NCBI GenBank assembly: GCA_005239725.1
Contig: SBBM01000036.1
Coordinates: 1 to 44,194 of the forward strand
Reading direction: 5' to 3'
DNA length: 44,194 bases
Source: Planctomycetales bacterium
GTDB lineage: Bacteria > Omnitrophota > Gorgyraeia > Gygaellales > Profunditerraquicolaceae
Position 1 is the stretch's first letter; each line of letters starts with the position of its first letter. The position numbers and the translations under genes were made by a program. Positions 7,308-15,389 of this stretch are shown piece after piece. A model generated the notes under the pieces. It did no database searches, had not been told where the DNA came from, and saw nothing but the letters and a program-made list of their open reading frames with translations.

Positions 7308-8768
7308 ATGGACAGTGCGACCGTTAAAAAGAAATTACGTTTGTACCCAGGACAGTTTCCTTTATGGATAATCTTTGGAGTCTGCGGCCTGTATTGGTTA
7401 TATTTATTTTTCTTTAGCCAAATGCGTGTTGTCTTTGATGCGGTTGGTTATGAATATCTAGGCAGGATGGTGTATGAGAAGGGTTGGTCTGAATTTTTTC
7501 GCACTGGGCCACACCGCGAGCCACTTTACGCCTGGCTGATCTCTGTTGCGATGCATTTAGCTGAAGTGTTTTCTTGGCCCTATCAACAAGTCTTGAAGTT
7601 CTTACAAGTAGGGTTATTATTGGGCACTCAATCTTTGCTGTTGATCGTGCTTCGCCAGTTGAAAATCCATCATAGGATTATTCTGGCGATTTTGTTGTAT
7701 GGTGGGTTTTCACCAGCATTGGTGGGTGCGACCTTTAGTCTTTTCTCAGAGATTGTCACTATGCCTTTTGTCCTCTTGAGTTTAATATGCATGATTGAGT
7801 CTTGGCCTGTTGTATGGCGCAGATCTGCCCGGTGGGTCGCGATGATGGCCGTATTGACGACATTGGCGATATGTCTGGTCGCCTTGAGTAAGGCCATTTT
7901 TATTGGGGTATTTCTTTTATATCTGGCGCTGGTCTTTATCGCTGCACTTATTATTAGTCTTAAAGAAAAAGAAAATTATTGGGCGCATGCGGTCGGCTAT
8001 GTTGGTGTATCGTTAGTTTGCCTCTTTGGTTTAATATTCATGTACGGATCTTTGTATAAAAAGTATACCGGTTCCTTCCAGTACACGGATCGATATAATT
8101 ACGCTATCTTGGGCTCGGCCTATAAACGTGCGCAAAAGGTGACGCCAGAAATATTTTGGGCACATGTGGCTAGCATCCCAGGCAAAGGGGTCTGTCGGAG
8201 ATTCTTTAGCGAAGAGGAGTGCGTGTATTGTGAGGCCTATTCTGCTGATCACCTGGGAGGGGTGTTTTTGTCTCAGGCAACCGCCGGGGTGCCGATGGAA
8301 CAACAAGATGCAAAGATCTTGGAGGTGGCCAAAGGATTAATTAAGGCAAACCCTGGGCAGTACTTAATGTATATGCTCTATGAGGCGGCCAGGATGCCCT
8401 TTTGGGAGTCAACCCAGGCGGGATTTGTGGTGTATCCTCCCTGGCTGGAAACTCTATTCGCCCAGGGCATCGTCAAGGATGGGATTCGCTTGTTTATCTC
8501 TTTATTGACTATTGGCGCATTAATCTTTATGTTGTTTCATCTGGCAGGACATTGCCTTTCCTTGTTCCATATCACTGAAAAGCCAAGTCCCTCCCAGGTC
8601 TCATTTTTTATAATTTTTGTAGTGTTAACGTATACAAGCTTTTTCACATTCACGTTTGTCTTGACGCGCTATGCCTTTCCCATAGCGCCATTATACCTGG
8701 CTATGATTGCCTGTTGGCTGAACACCTTGTTGGGGTTAAGTCCTAAGGAGGAAGTTTGCGGAAAGTAA
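7308..8768 (+). CDS. Polytopic membrane protein, GT-C-type glycosyltransferase candidate
   Basis: This 486-aa protein has about 9-11 predicted membrane helices. Its first extracytoplasmic loop, after helix 1 (residues about 18-36), carries FDAVGYEYLGRMVYEKGW with Asp44 and then HREPLY around residue 69. That places an acidic residue where polyprenyl-phosphate-sugar-dependent GT-C enzymes (PMT/ArnT-like) have it. A second large soluble loop at about residues 255-365 has five Cys within roughly 25 residues (KGVCRRFF, EECVYCEAY). It lies directly upstream of a DPM1-like GT2 gene, the usual source of a lipid-linked sugar donor. The family is not firmly recognised; the GT-C role is inferred from topology and partner. 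Confidence 0.6.
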   Translation: MDSATVKKKLRLYPGQFPLWIIFGVCGLYWLYLFFFSQMRVVFDAVGYEYLGRMVYEKGWSEFFRTGPHREPLYAWLISVAMHLAEVFSWPYQQVLKFLQVGLLLGTQSLLLIVLRQLKIHHRIILAILLYGGFSPALVGATFSLFSEIVTMPFVLLSLICMIESWPVVWRRSARWVAMMAVLTTLAICLVALSKAIFIGVFLLYLALVFIAALIISLKEKENYWAHAVGYVGVSLVCLFGLIFMYGSLYKKYTGSFQYTDRYNYAILGSAYKRAQKVTPEIFWAHVASIPGKGVCRRFFSEEECVYCEAYSADHLGGVFLSQATAGVPMEQQDAKILEVAKGLIKANPGQYLMYMLYEAARMPFWESTQAGFVVYPPWLETLFAQGIVKDGIRLFISLLTIGALIFMLFHLAGHCLSLFHITEKPSPSQVSFFIIFVVLTYTSFFTFTFVLTRYAFPIAPLYLAMIACWLNTLLGLSPKEEVCGK

Positions 8769-9517
8769 GAATCAATAAGATGTCGGTTATTGTCCCCGTC
8801 TTTAATGAAAAAGATACGATCCTAGAGGTGATCCGGGACATACAAGGCGTATCCTTGCCAGAAGGGATTGAGAAAGAGATTATCATTATCGATGATGGCT
8901 CGCACGATGGAACCAAGGAACTGCTTAAGACCTTGGAGAATCAGGATAATATCCGCGTCTTTTATCATTCCCCAAACCGCGGCAAGACATATGCGGTTAA
9001 ATTTGGGTTGGAACAAATGACCGGGGATGTGGCGGTGATTCAGGATGCGGATTTGGAGTATTCACCGCGTTATTATCCCCACCTATTGGAGCCGATCTTA
9101 AAAGGCGAAGCCCAGATTGTTTATGGGTCTCGTTTTCTGGGGCGTGTCGAAAATATGGGGATGATCAATCGGATCGCCAATGGCATCTCCAATTGGACAA
9201 TGAACAAATTGTATGGTACCTTGATCACAGATTTTCACACCTGTTTAAAAGTCTTTAGACGTGAAGTTTTAGGTGAGATTAGCATTGTCTCGGAAAGATT
9301 CTCTTTTGATACTGAAATTACGGCAAAGCTGTTGAAGAAAAAGTTTCAGATCAAAGAAATTCCCATTGAATACAAGGCACGTTCGCGCTCACAAGGGAAA
9401 AAGATCACCTGGTTAACCGCCTTGCAGGCGTATGGTGTTTTATGGAGAGTTTATTTTACAAAAGATTCGAAGTTTCTTGGAGAGAAGCAATGCGCAGGTG
9501 GGTTGCATGAACATTAA
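8756..9517 (+). CDS. Glycosyltransferase family 2, dolichol/polyprenyl-phosphate sugar synthase-like
   Basis: This 253-aa protein has a GT-A fold: start MSVIVPVFNE, IIIIDDGSHDGT, NRGKTYAVKFG and the metal-binding IQDADLEY, then YGSRF and the DFHTCLKVFRR acceptor region. This is the DPM1-like subfamily that transfers a sugar from an NDP donor to a polyprenyl phosphate. There is no C-terminal membrane domain. The TTG at 8756 has AAGGAGG four bases upstream, so it is preferred over the ATG at 8780, which lacks a visible ribosome-binding site. It overlaps the GT-C-like gene by 13 nt, supporting a donor-synthase/transferase pair. Confidence 0.85.
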   Translation: MRKVRINKMSVIVPVFNEKDTILEVIRDIQGVSLPEGIEKEIIIIDDGSHDGTKELLKTLENQDNIRVFYHSPNRGKTYAVKFGLEQMTGDVAVIQDADLEYSPRYYPHLLEPILKGEAQIVYGSRFLGRVENMGMINRIANGISNWTMNKLYGTLITDFHTCLKVFRREVLGEISIVSERFSFDTEITAKLLKKKFQIKEIPIEYKARSRSQGKKITWLTALQAYGVLWRVYFTKDSKFLGEKQCAGGLHEH

Positions 9518-10277
9518 TCCATTAAAAAGAGCATTATCACGCCATGAGATAACATATGGGTGTTGGGTGACATTGGCCCATCCACTTATCCCGGAAATCT
9601 TATCTCACGCAGGGTTCGACTGGTTAACCATGGATATGGAACATAGTTCCATCGACTTGGCAGATTTGCTCCCTTTGATTATTTCAACGCAAGCCAATGG
9701 GATGGTGCCGCTGGTACGTATCGGGGAGAATGACCCAAATTTGATCAAACGGGTGATGGATGCCGGGGCCTATGGGGTGATTGTGGCGAATATCCATAGC
9801 GCCCGGGAAGCCCAGCAGGCCATTGATTCGGTTAAATATCCACCTTACGGAAAAAGAGGTGTGGGACTTTACCGCGCCCAACGCTACGGCTGGGGATTTG
9901 AGGCTTACAAAAAATGGTTGGCCAAAGAGAGTGTGGTTATTATTCAGATCGAACATATCGATGCCGTCAACGATATTGAGAAGATATTCGCCGTGGAAGG
10001 AATCGATGCGTTTCTGATTGGGCCCTATGATCTTTCGGCATCGATGGGTAAGCCCGGAGAGTTTCATGATAAAAAGGTCGAAGCCGCCATTGCCAAAGTC
10101 CTCGCTGCAGGCAAACACCACCGAATCCCCGCTGGTTTTCATGCGGTGGCTTTTAACACTCAAGAGGCCATTCGCCGGCGCAGGCAAGGTTTCAAATTTT
10201 TGGGCTTTAGTCTCGATTCTATTATCCTGGGCGAATCGGCTGCTCGGGCATTAAAGACAATCAAAGGAAAAAAATGA
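9507..10277 (+). CDS. HpcH/HpaI-type class II aldolase
   Basis: This 256-aa product belongs to the metal-dependent HpcH/HpaI/GarL family, which reversibly joins pyruvate-type nucleophiles to aldehydes to give 2-keto-3-deoxy acids. Diagnostic segments are WLTMDMEHSSID, VRIGENDPNLIKRVMDAGAYG, YPPYGKRGVG, QIEHIDAVNDI (metal Glu) and FLIGPYDLSASMG (metal Asp). The ATG at 9507 is chosen over an upstream 9432 start because it begins at the conserved N-terminus (NPLKRAL) and overlaps the preceding stop by only 11 nt. Placement beside HAD phosphatase and KdsB-like genes suggests synthesis of a Kdo-like acid rather than catabolism. Confidence 0.88.
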   Translation: MNINPLKRALSRHEITYGCWVTLAHPLIPEILSHAGFDWLTMDMEHSSIDLADLLPLIISTQANGMVPLVRIGENDPNLIKRVMDAGAYGVIVANIHSAREAQQAIDSVKYPPYGKRGVGLYRAQRYGWGFEAYKKWLAKESVVIIQIEHIDAVNDIEKIFAVEGIDAFLIGPYDLSASMGKPGEFHDKKVEAAIAKVLAAGKHHRIPAGFHAVAFNTQEAIRRRRQGFKFLGFSLDSIILGESAARALKTIKGKK

Positions 10278-11185
10278 ACGTTAGTATCAACACGGCAACT
10301 TTTGCCGAATATAACGCTACGCCACTGAACAGATTGAAAAAGGCAAAAATAGCATATTCTTTAAATCCTTTTAAGCGTACCTTAAAAGAAGATGAGGTCA
10401 TCTTGGCTGCCCGGGATTCTGTTGGGATGATCGCAGGAACCGAACCACTGAACCAACGGGTCTTAAGTCAATTGCCACGATTGAAGGTGATCTCGCGTTG
10501 TGGGGTGGGTATCGATAATGTGGATTTAGACTATGCCCAAAAGCAAGGCATTAAGGTTTTTGCTACACCGACGGCCCCTGCGGATGCCGTTGCGGAGTTG
10601 ACCATCGGATTGATCTTGAATCTCTTGCGCCAAGTGGTGGCGATGAGCCAGGATTTGAAAAGCGGGGTATGGAAAAAACAGATGGGCTTTCTTTTGAGAG
10701 GCAAAACCGTGGGGATCATTGGGATGGGGCGTATCGGACAAAAGACTGCGCAATTGCTGCAGCCTTTTGGCGTCGAGGTCCTGTATTACGATATCCGTAA
10801 GGTTCGATTCGTGAGTGGCTGCCAGGCGGTTACACTACCTTTTCTTTTAAGAAAATCGGATATTGTAACTGTGCATGCCGCGTTGGGTCACGATCAGAAA
10901 TCTTATCTAGGATCGACAGAGCTCGCGAAAATGAAAAAAGGAAGCTGGTTGATTAATGTAGCTCGTGGTGGTGCGGTGGATGAACAAGCGCTCTACGATG
11001 CCTTAGTCCGCGGACATCTTTGTGCCGCTGCCCTGGATGTATTTTCTCAAGAACCCTATCAAGGTCCTTTAAAAAATTTACCGCAGGTTATCCTCACGCC
11101 CCATATTGGTTCCTATGCGCTGGAGGCTAGGGTTCAGATGGAATCAGAAGCCGTTGACAATCTTTTAAGAGGATTAAAGAAATGA
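10274..11185 (+). CDS. D-isomer-specific 2-hydroxyacid dehydrogenase
   Basis: This 303-aa NAD-dependent dehydrogenase resembles phosphoglycerate dehydrogenase. It has the N-terminal substrate domain ending in RCGVGIDNVD (catalytic Arg region in SRCGVG), the NAD loop GIIGMGRIGQKTA near residue 148, NVARGGAVDE, the catalytic Glu in VFSQEP and the catalytic His in TPHIGSYALEA. No C-terminal ACT domain is present, so it is the short form. The start overlaps the aldolase stop by 4 nt and its stop overlaps the next SDR by 4 nt. It could reduce a 2-keto acid, or oxidise a 2-hydroxy acid, linked to the aldolase; the substrate is unknown. Confidence 0.88.
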   Translation: MNVSINTATFAEYNATPLNRLKKAKIAYSLNPFKRTLKEDEVILAARDSVGMIAGTEPLNQRVLSQLPRLKVISRCGVGIDNVDLDYAQKQGIKVFATPTAPADAVAELTIGLILNLLRQVVAMSQDLKSGVWKKQMGFLLRGKTVGIIGMGRIGQKTAQLLQPFGVEVLYYDIRKVRFVSGCQAVTLPFLLRKSDIVTVHAALGHDQKSYLGSTELAKMKKGSWLINVARGGAVDEQALYDALVRGHLCAAALDVFSQEPYQGPLKNLPQVILTPHIGSYALEARVQMESEAVDNLLRGLKK

Positions 11186-12084
11186 AAATAAGAGCCATTG
11201 TTTTTGGGGGTTCAGGATTCTTGGGAAGCCATGTCGCCGATGCCTTAAGTCAACGAGGATACGACGTATTGATCTATGATCAGATTCGCTCGAATTATTT
11301 AAGCGGCACCCAGCAAATGATTGTTGGTGATATTCTTGATTTTAAAAAGGTCAAGGAAGCGCTCCGGGGTTGTGATTATGCCTACAATTTTGCCGGTTTA
11401 GCCAGTATTGACAATGCCCCGCTAGACCCCTTAAAGACGATCCAACAAAATGTCTTGGGAAACACCCACATCCTGGAGGCCTGTCGTCAAAACAATATTA
11501 AGCGATTTGTATTTGCATCTTCCATTTATGTCTATAGCAACCTCGCGCCTTTTTACCGCAGTAGCAAGCAGGCCAGCGAATTGATTATCGATGATTATGG
11601 TAAGGTTTTTGGTCTGAAATACACGATCCTTCGTTACGGGTCTTTGTATGGAAAACGTACGAATCAATCCAATTTTATCCATCGCATTATTGAACAGGCC
11701 ATTCGTGAAGGTAAGATCACACGGATAGGAGATGGGGAAGAGATCCGCGATTATATCCATGTCCTGGATGCCGCGAAATGTAGCGTGGATATTCTTCATG
11801 ATGAATACATCAATCAGCATGTACTCTTAACGGGGACCCAATCCACCAAGGTCAAAGACCTATTAATCATGATCGGTGAGATATTGGGCGGAAAGGTGGA
11901 GATTCAATATCTCCCTGGGACCAATAGCGATCATTATACAATGACACCTTATTTCTTCCGTCCCCAATTAGCCAAGAAACTTATTTCATCTACTTATCAT
12001 GATTTGGGGCAAGGTCTTTTAGATGTGATCTATGATATTCATGAAAAGTCGAATAAAGATAAGATGGGAGTATGCCCGCAGTGA
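11182..12084 (+). CDS. NAD-dependent epimerase/dehydratase (extended SDR)
   Basis: This 300-aa product has the extended-SDR fold: cofactor loop FGGSGFLGSHVA at residues 8-19, acidic residue after strand 2 (IYDQ), GDILDF, NFAGLASI, the Ser region FASSIYVYS and the catalytic Tyr-x3-Lys as YRSSK. The substrate-binding half has LRYGSLYGKR and the usual IGDGEEIRDYIHVLDAA. It belongs to the UDP-glucose-4-epimerase/dTDP-glucose-dehydratase class, but the substrate cannot be assigned. It overlaps both neighbours (4 nt and 13 nt), putting it in the aldolase-HAD-KdsB module. Confidence 0.85.
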   Translation: MKIRAIVFGGSGFLGSHVADALSQRGYDVLIYDQIRSNYLSGTQQMIVGDILDFKKVKEALRGCDYAYNFAGLASIDNAPLDPLKTIQQNVLGNTHILEACRQNNIKRFVFASSIYVYSNLAPFYRSSKQASELIIDDYGKVFGLKYTILRYGSLYGKRTNQSNFIHRIIEQAIREGKITRIGDGEEIRDYIHVLDAAKCSVDILHDEYINQHVLLTGTQSTKVKDLLIMIGEILGGKVEIQYLPGTNSDHYTMTPYFFRPQLAKKLISSTYHDLGQGLLDVIYDIHEKSNKDKMGVCPQ

Positions 12085-12734
12085 GATTCATTCAGGCGGC
12101 CTTTCTAGACTTTGATGGGGTGATCTTAGAGTCGGTAGAAGTTAAGACATGGGCGTTTAAGAAACTTTTTGAGGCATATCCGCAACACATTGGTGCCATC
12201 GTTTCCTATCATAGAAAGAACACAGGTATTTCTAGGTTTGTTAAAATTAAATATATATACAAAGAAATTATTAAAATACCATTATCCAATGAACATTTTC
12301 AATATCTTTGCCAGCGATATTCTGGGCTAGTTTTTACGCGTGTGTTGCGGTGCGCATTTGTCAAGGGGGCAAAAGAATTTTTGGCTAAATACTATCGCAA
12401 AATACCTCTTTTTATCATCTCCGGCACCCCTCAAGAGGAAATACGGGAAATTGTTGAACAAAGAAAATTGAGTCAATACTTTCAGGGGGTTTTCGGCTCC
12501 CCTCACCGCAAAGATTATTGGGTCAACAAGATTTTAGGCGATAAAAAAATTCCTGGGCGACAAACAATATTTATTGGTGATGCTCAAAGTGATTATGAGG
12601 CGGCCCAAAAAGGGGGGTGCATTTTTTTTGCCCGCATTCTTCCAGAAAAAGAAGATATCTTTGTTCAGAAGGATATTGACCACCGGATCAAGGATTTAAG
12701 TGAGTTAGACCTTATCTTAGAAAGGAACTATTAA
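12072..12734 (+). CDS. HAD-superfamily phosphatase
   Basis: This 220-aa protein has the haloacid-dehalogenase motifs in order: nucleophile motif FLDFDGVILES (Asp13, Asp15), motif II FIISGTPQEE, a lysine in SPHRKDYW and acidic motif IV FIGDAQSDYEAA. The helical cap lies between motifs I and II, as in phosphoglycolate-phosphatase-like (type C1) members. The start has GGGAG just upstream and overlaps the SDR gene. Within a set containing an aldolase and a KdsB-like enzyme it is a candidate for the phosphatase step that KdsC performs in Kdo synthesis, although it is not a KdsC homologue by layout. The stretch around 12236-12300 is unusually AT-rich for the locus. Confidence 0.82.
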   Translation: MPAVRFIQAAFLDFDGVILESVEVKTWAFKKLFEAYPQHIGAIVSYHRKNTGISRFVKIKYIYKEIIKIPLSNEHFQYLCQRYSGLVFTRVLRCAFVKGAKEFLAKYYRKIPLFIISGTPQEEIREIVEQRKLSQYFQGVFGSPHRKDYWVNKILGDKKIPGRQTIFIGDAQSDYEAAQKGGCIFFARILPEKEDIFVQKDIDHRIKDLSELDLILERNY

Positions 12735-12775
12735 CCCATCATCCGTTATGCTATTAGAAGGCAGAATTTTCGCTG

Positions 12776-13675
12776 GTGATTAAACAAATTTTAAAATTTA
12801 TTTTACCAGCCCCGCAACGTCAGCTGCTTAAGAGGGTTTGTGGCAAAGTTTCTCTTGGCAGTGATCGTCTCGCGGGCAAGTTAATTAATGCCCTGCCTGA
12901 CCGGACCCGACTTTTTCTAAAATCTCAGATTTCTCTAACGCGACGGATGGATTTGACTAAAAAGGATATTTATATGCATGTGGATTCCGCTATTGAGTAT
13001 GATACGCGGCTTTATTCCTGTGCCAAAGAGCCTGAAATGGAAGAATGGTTCGAAAATTTTTTTAAGGAGGGAGAGGTCTTCTTTGACATCGGGGCTAACG
13101 TGGGTTCCTATTCTTTGCTGGCCACTAAATTGCTTGATGGGAAAATCAAGGTGTATGCCTTTGAGCCGGGATTTTTAAATTATGCCCAGCTGAATCGAAA
13201 TATTCATCTTAACGGCTGCCAGGATTCTGTGACGGCGTTGCCTGTTGCTTTATCGGATGCCACCACCTTAAGCCCCTTTAACTACAGCAACCTTGACTGC
13301 GGCGCGGCGAACCATGCCTTGGGTGTGGCGGTCGATTATAAGGGAGATGTCTTTATTCCTGTTTTTCGCCAATTGCTTTTATCCTATCGTCTGGACGATC
13401 TGGTCGAATCATTTCATCTCCCCTTTCCTCATCATATTAAGCTTGATGTTGATGGTATTGAGTTTTCAGTCCTTAAAGGGGCTGAAAAGGTATTGAGAAA
13501 TCCGGCTTGCCGGAGCATGATGGTGGAAATAAATGAAGCGGATCCATCTTTTAGAAAAACAATTGCATTCTTATCAACTCAGGGATTGTCGTTCTATGCC
13601 AAGTATAAATATAACGAGGGAGGCCAAGCAGGACCAGCGTCTTTCTTGTTTAATTATCTTCTTGTAAAGAAATGA
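12776..13675 (+). CDS. FkbM family methyltransferase
   Basis: This 299-aa protein has an N-terminal helical extension of about 80 residues followed by the FkbM-type SAM domain: motif I VFFDIGANVGSYSL near residue 101, AFEPGFLNYAQLNRNIHLNG, and HIKLDVDGIEFSVLKGAEKVL near residue 221. FkbM proteins commonly O-methylate sugars in surface polysaccharides. The start is a GTG at 12776 after a 41-bp gap, the first real gap in a run of overlapping genes; its ribosome-binding site is weak (AGAAGG about 15 nt upstream). It ends with an ATGA overlap to the KdsB-like gene. Confidence 0.85.
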   Translation: MIKQILKFILPAPQRQLLKRVCGKVSLGSDRLAGKLINALPDRTRLFLKSQISLTRRMDLTKKDIYMHVDSAIEYDTRLYSCAKEPEMEEWFENFFKEGEVFFDIGANVGSYSLLATKLLDGKIKVYAFEPGFLNYAQLNRNIHLNGCQDSVTALPVALSDATTLSPFNYSNLDCGAANHALGVAVDYKGDVFIPVFRQLLLSYRLDDLVESFHLPFPHHIKLDVDGIEFSVLKGAEKVLRNPACRSMMVEINEADPSFRKTIAFLSTQGLSFYAKYKYNEGGQAGPASFLFNYLLVKK

Positions 13676-14460
13676 ATTCAACCATTATCGCTATTATTCC
13701 TGCCCGAATGGGTTCCTCGCGTTTTCCCGGTAAGCCCTTGGCTAAGATCCGGGGATTAAGCATGGTGGAGCATGTATACAGACGTTCGACCATGTCTAAG
13801 AATCTTAAAGCGGTTTATGTAGCCACCTGTGACAATGAGATCAAGGAAGCAGTAGAGCGCTTTGGCGGTAAGGTCATTATGACAAGCAATAGCCACGAGC
13901 GGGCCTCTGACCGGGTAGCCGAGGCGATGCTTAAAGCGGAACGTCTTTTAAGAAAGCGAGTGGATATCGTTGTCATGGTGCAGGGCGATGAGCCCATGGT
14001 CTTTCCGGAGATGATTGATGAGTCAGTCAAACCACTACAAAAAGATGCCAGCGTCTTCGTTAGTAATCTGATGGCCCCGATTGCCTCTACCAAGGAACAA
14101 GATGACCCCAATACGATCAAGGTTATCGTTGACAAGAAACATTTTGCTTTATATTTTTCTCGATCACCCATCCCTTATCGCGGTCGCAGTCAAGGGACTG
14201 TCTTTATGTTTAAGCAGGTATGTATTATTCCTTTTAAACGCGATTTCTTGTTAAAGTTTAACAGCCTTGGGCAAACACCTTTGGAGATTGCCGAATCGGT
14301 GGACATGCTGCGGGTCCTCGAGCATGGCGGAAGGGTTCAGATGGTCTTAACTAAATTCCAGACATATAGCGTGGATACACCCGATGACCTTAAAAAGGTT
14401 GAAAGACATTTTAGAAAAGACAGGCTTTTCCCTCGATATCAAAAAATATTGGGTCAATGA
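13672..14460 (+). CDS. KdsB-like CMP-3-deoxy-ulosonate cytidylyltransferase
   Basis: This 262-aa product resembles 3-deoxy-manno-octulosonate cytidylyltransferase, which activates Kdo with CTP. Matching segments are IPARMGSSRFPGKPLA at residues 9-24, VATCDNEI, a HERASDRVAEA region, VMVQGDEPM, FSRSPIPYRG and the C-terminal ESVDMLRVLEHG and SVDTPDDL. It is slightly longer than E. coli KdsB. No Kdo-8-phosphate synthase (KdsA) is visible here. The locus instead has an HpaI-type aldolase and a NeuB, so its natural substrate may be a different keto-deoxy acid. It overlaps both flanking genes by 4 nt. Confidence 0.85.
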   Translation: MNSTIIAIIPARMGSSRFPGKPLAKIRGLSMVEHVYRRSTMSKNLKAVYVATCDNEIKEAVERFGGKVIMTSNSHERASDRVAEAMLKAERLLRKRVDIVVMVQGDEPMVFPEMIDESVKPLQKDASVFVSNLMAPIASTKEQDDPNTIKVIVDKKHFALYFSRSPIPYRGRSQGTVFMFKQVCIIPFKRDFLLKFNSLGQTPLEIAESVDMLRVLEHGGRVQMVLTKFQTYSVDTPDDLKKVERHFRKDRLFPRYQKILGQ

Positions 14461-15389
14461 TGAATAAATATCTTGTCACGGGCGCTGCTGGATTTATCGG
14501 GTCGGCCATTGCCACCAAGCTTTTAGAAAAGGGTCACGCCGTATGGACGATTGATAACTTAACGACGGGCTTTAAAAAAAATCTCCCTGCAGGGATTCAT
14601 TTTATCAAAGGTGACTGCCAGTCACCGGCGAGTATCGCGAAATTAAAAAAAGTTTGTTTTGACGCCATCCTTCATATCGCCGGACAATCATCGGGAGAGG
14701 TGAGTTTTGATGATCCTGTTTATGATCTACGTACCAATACCGAGTCCACCTTGCGGCTGATTGATTATGGATTGAAGACAGGATGCCCTAGGTTTATCTA
14801 TGCCAGCTCCATGTCGGTGTATGGCAAGGTCCCCGCAGATGCGATTGCCGAGACCTTTGCCTGCCAGCCTTTGTCATTTTATGGGGTAGGCAAATTGGCC
14901 AGTGAACATTATCTGCGTATTTACCAATCTCAAGGGTTAAGACCAACCTCATTACGGTATTTTAATGTGTACGGACCTCATCAGAACATGGCAAATCTGC
15001 GTCAAGGGATGGTGAGCATTTATCTCGCGCAGTTTATCACCAATAAAGAGGTGATTGTTAAGGGGGCCAAAGATCGTTTCCGCGATTTTGTTTATATCGA
15101 TGATGTGGTAGATTTTACAACGAGTATTATCCATGATGAGCGCTCCTATGGGGCGATTTATAACTTTGGGGCTGGGCGCAAGACGACGGTAGGGGAATTA
15201 TTAGAGGCCATTGCCCGCTTAAGTGGTCTTAAAAGAAAGATTATCATTGCCCCCGGCACGCCGGGCGACCAAAAGGGTATTTATGCTGATATGTCGTTGG
15301 TGCAAAAGACATTTGGATTTAGATATAAATATGATTTGGAAAAAGGCCTGACCCAAATGATTCATTGGGCCAAGAAAGCGAGCTGGTAA
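14457..15389 (+). CDS. NAD-dependent epimerase/dehydratase (UDP-glucose 4-epimerase-like SDR)
   Basis: This 310-aa extended SDR has YLVTGAAGFIGSAIA at the N-terminus, IDNLTTG after strand 2, a Ser in YASSMSVYG and the catalytic YGVGK. LRYFNVYGPHQN, DRFRDFVYIDDVVD and NFGAGRKTTVGELLEAI complete the family pattern. This is the GalE/WbpP-like C4-epimerase type acting on a UDP-sugar or UDP-N-acetylhexosamine. The ATGATGAAT start overlaps the KdsB-like stop. The following gene starts at the base after its TAA. Confidence 0.87.
   Translation: MMNKYLVTGAAGFIGSAIATKLLEKGHAVWTIDNLTTGFKKNLPAGIHFIKGDCQSPASIAKLKKVCFDAILHIAGQSSGEVSFDDPVYDLRTNTESTLRLIDYGLKTGCPRFIYASSMSVYGKVPADAIAETFACQPLSFYGVGKLASEHYLRIYQSQGLRPTSLRYFNVYGPHQNMANLRQGMVSIYLAQFITNKEVIVKGAKDRFRDFVYIDDVVDFTTSIIHDERSYGAIYNFGAGRKTTVGELLEAIARLSGLKRKIIIAPGTPGDQKGIYADMSLVQKTFGFRYKYDLEKGLTQMIHWAKKASW

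Noticed and set aside
9684-10187. 167-codon open frame on the minus strand within the aldolase gene
   Set aside because: It lies wholly opposite a well-recognised HpaI-type gene, has no recognisable domain and no ribosome-binding site; the same holds for long minus-strand frames at 15747-16217, 23855-24325 and 25155-25664.
12735-12775. Promoter in the 41-bp gap before the FkbM gene
   Set aside because: No convincing -35 and -10 pair at proper spacing is visible.
13672-14460. Calling the cytidylyltransferase ordinary KdsB of lipid A-core Kdo synthesis
   Set aside because: It sits in a polysaccharide-specific module with an aldolase and without KdsA, KdsC or WaaA, so I do not assign the gene symbol.
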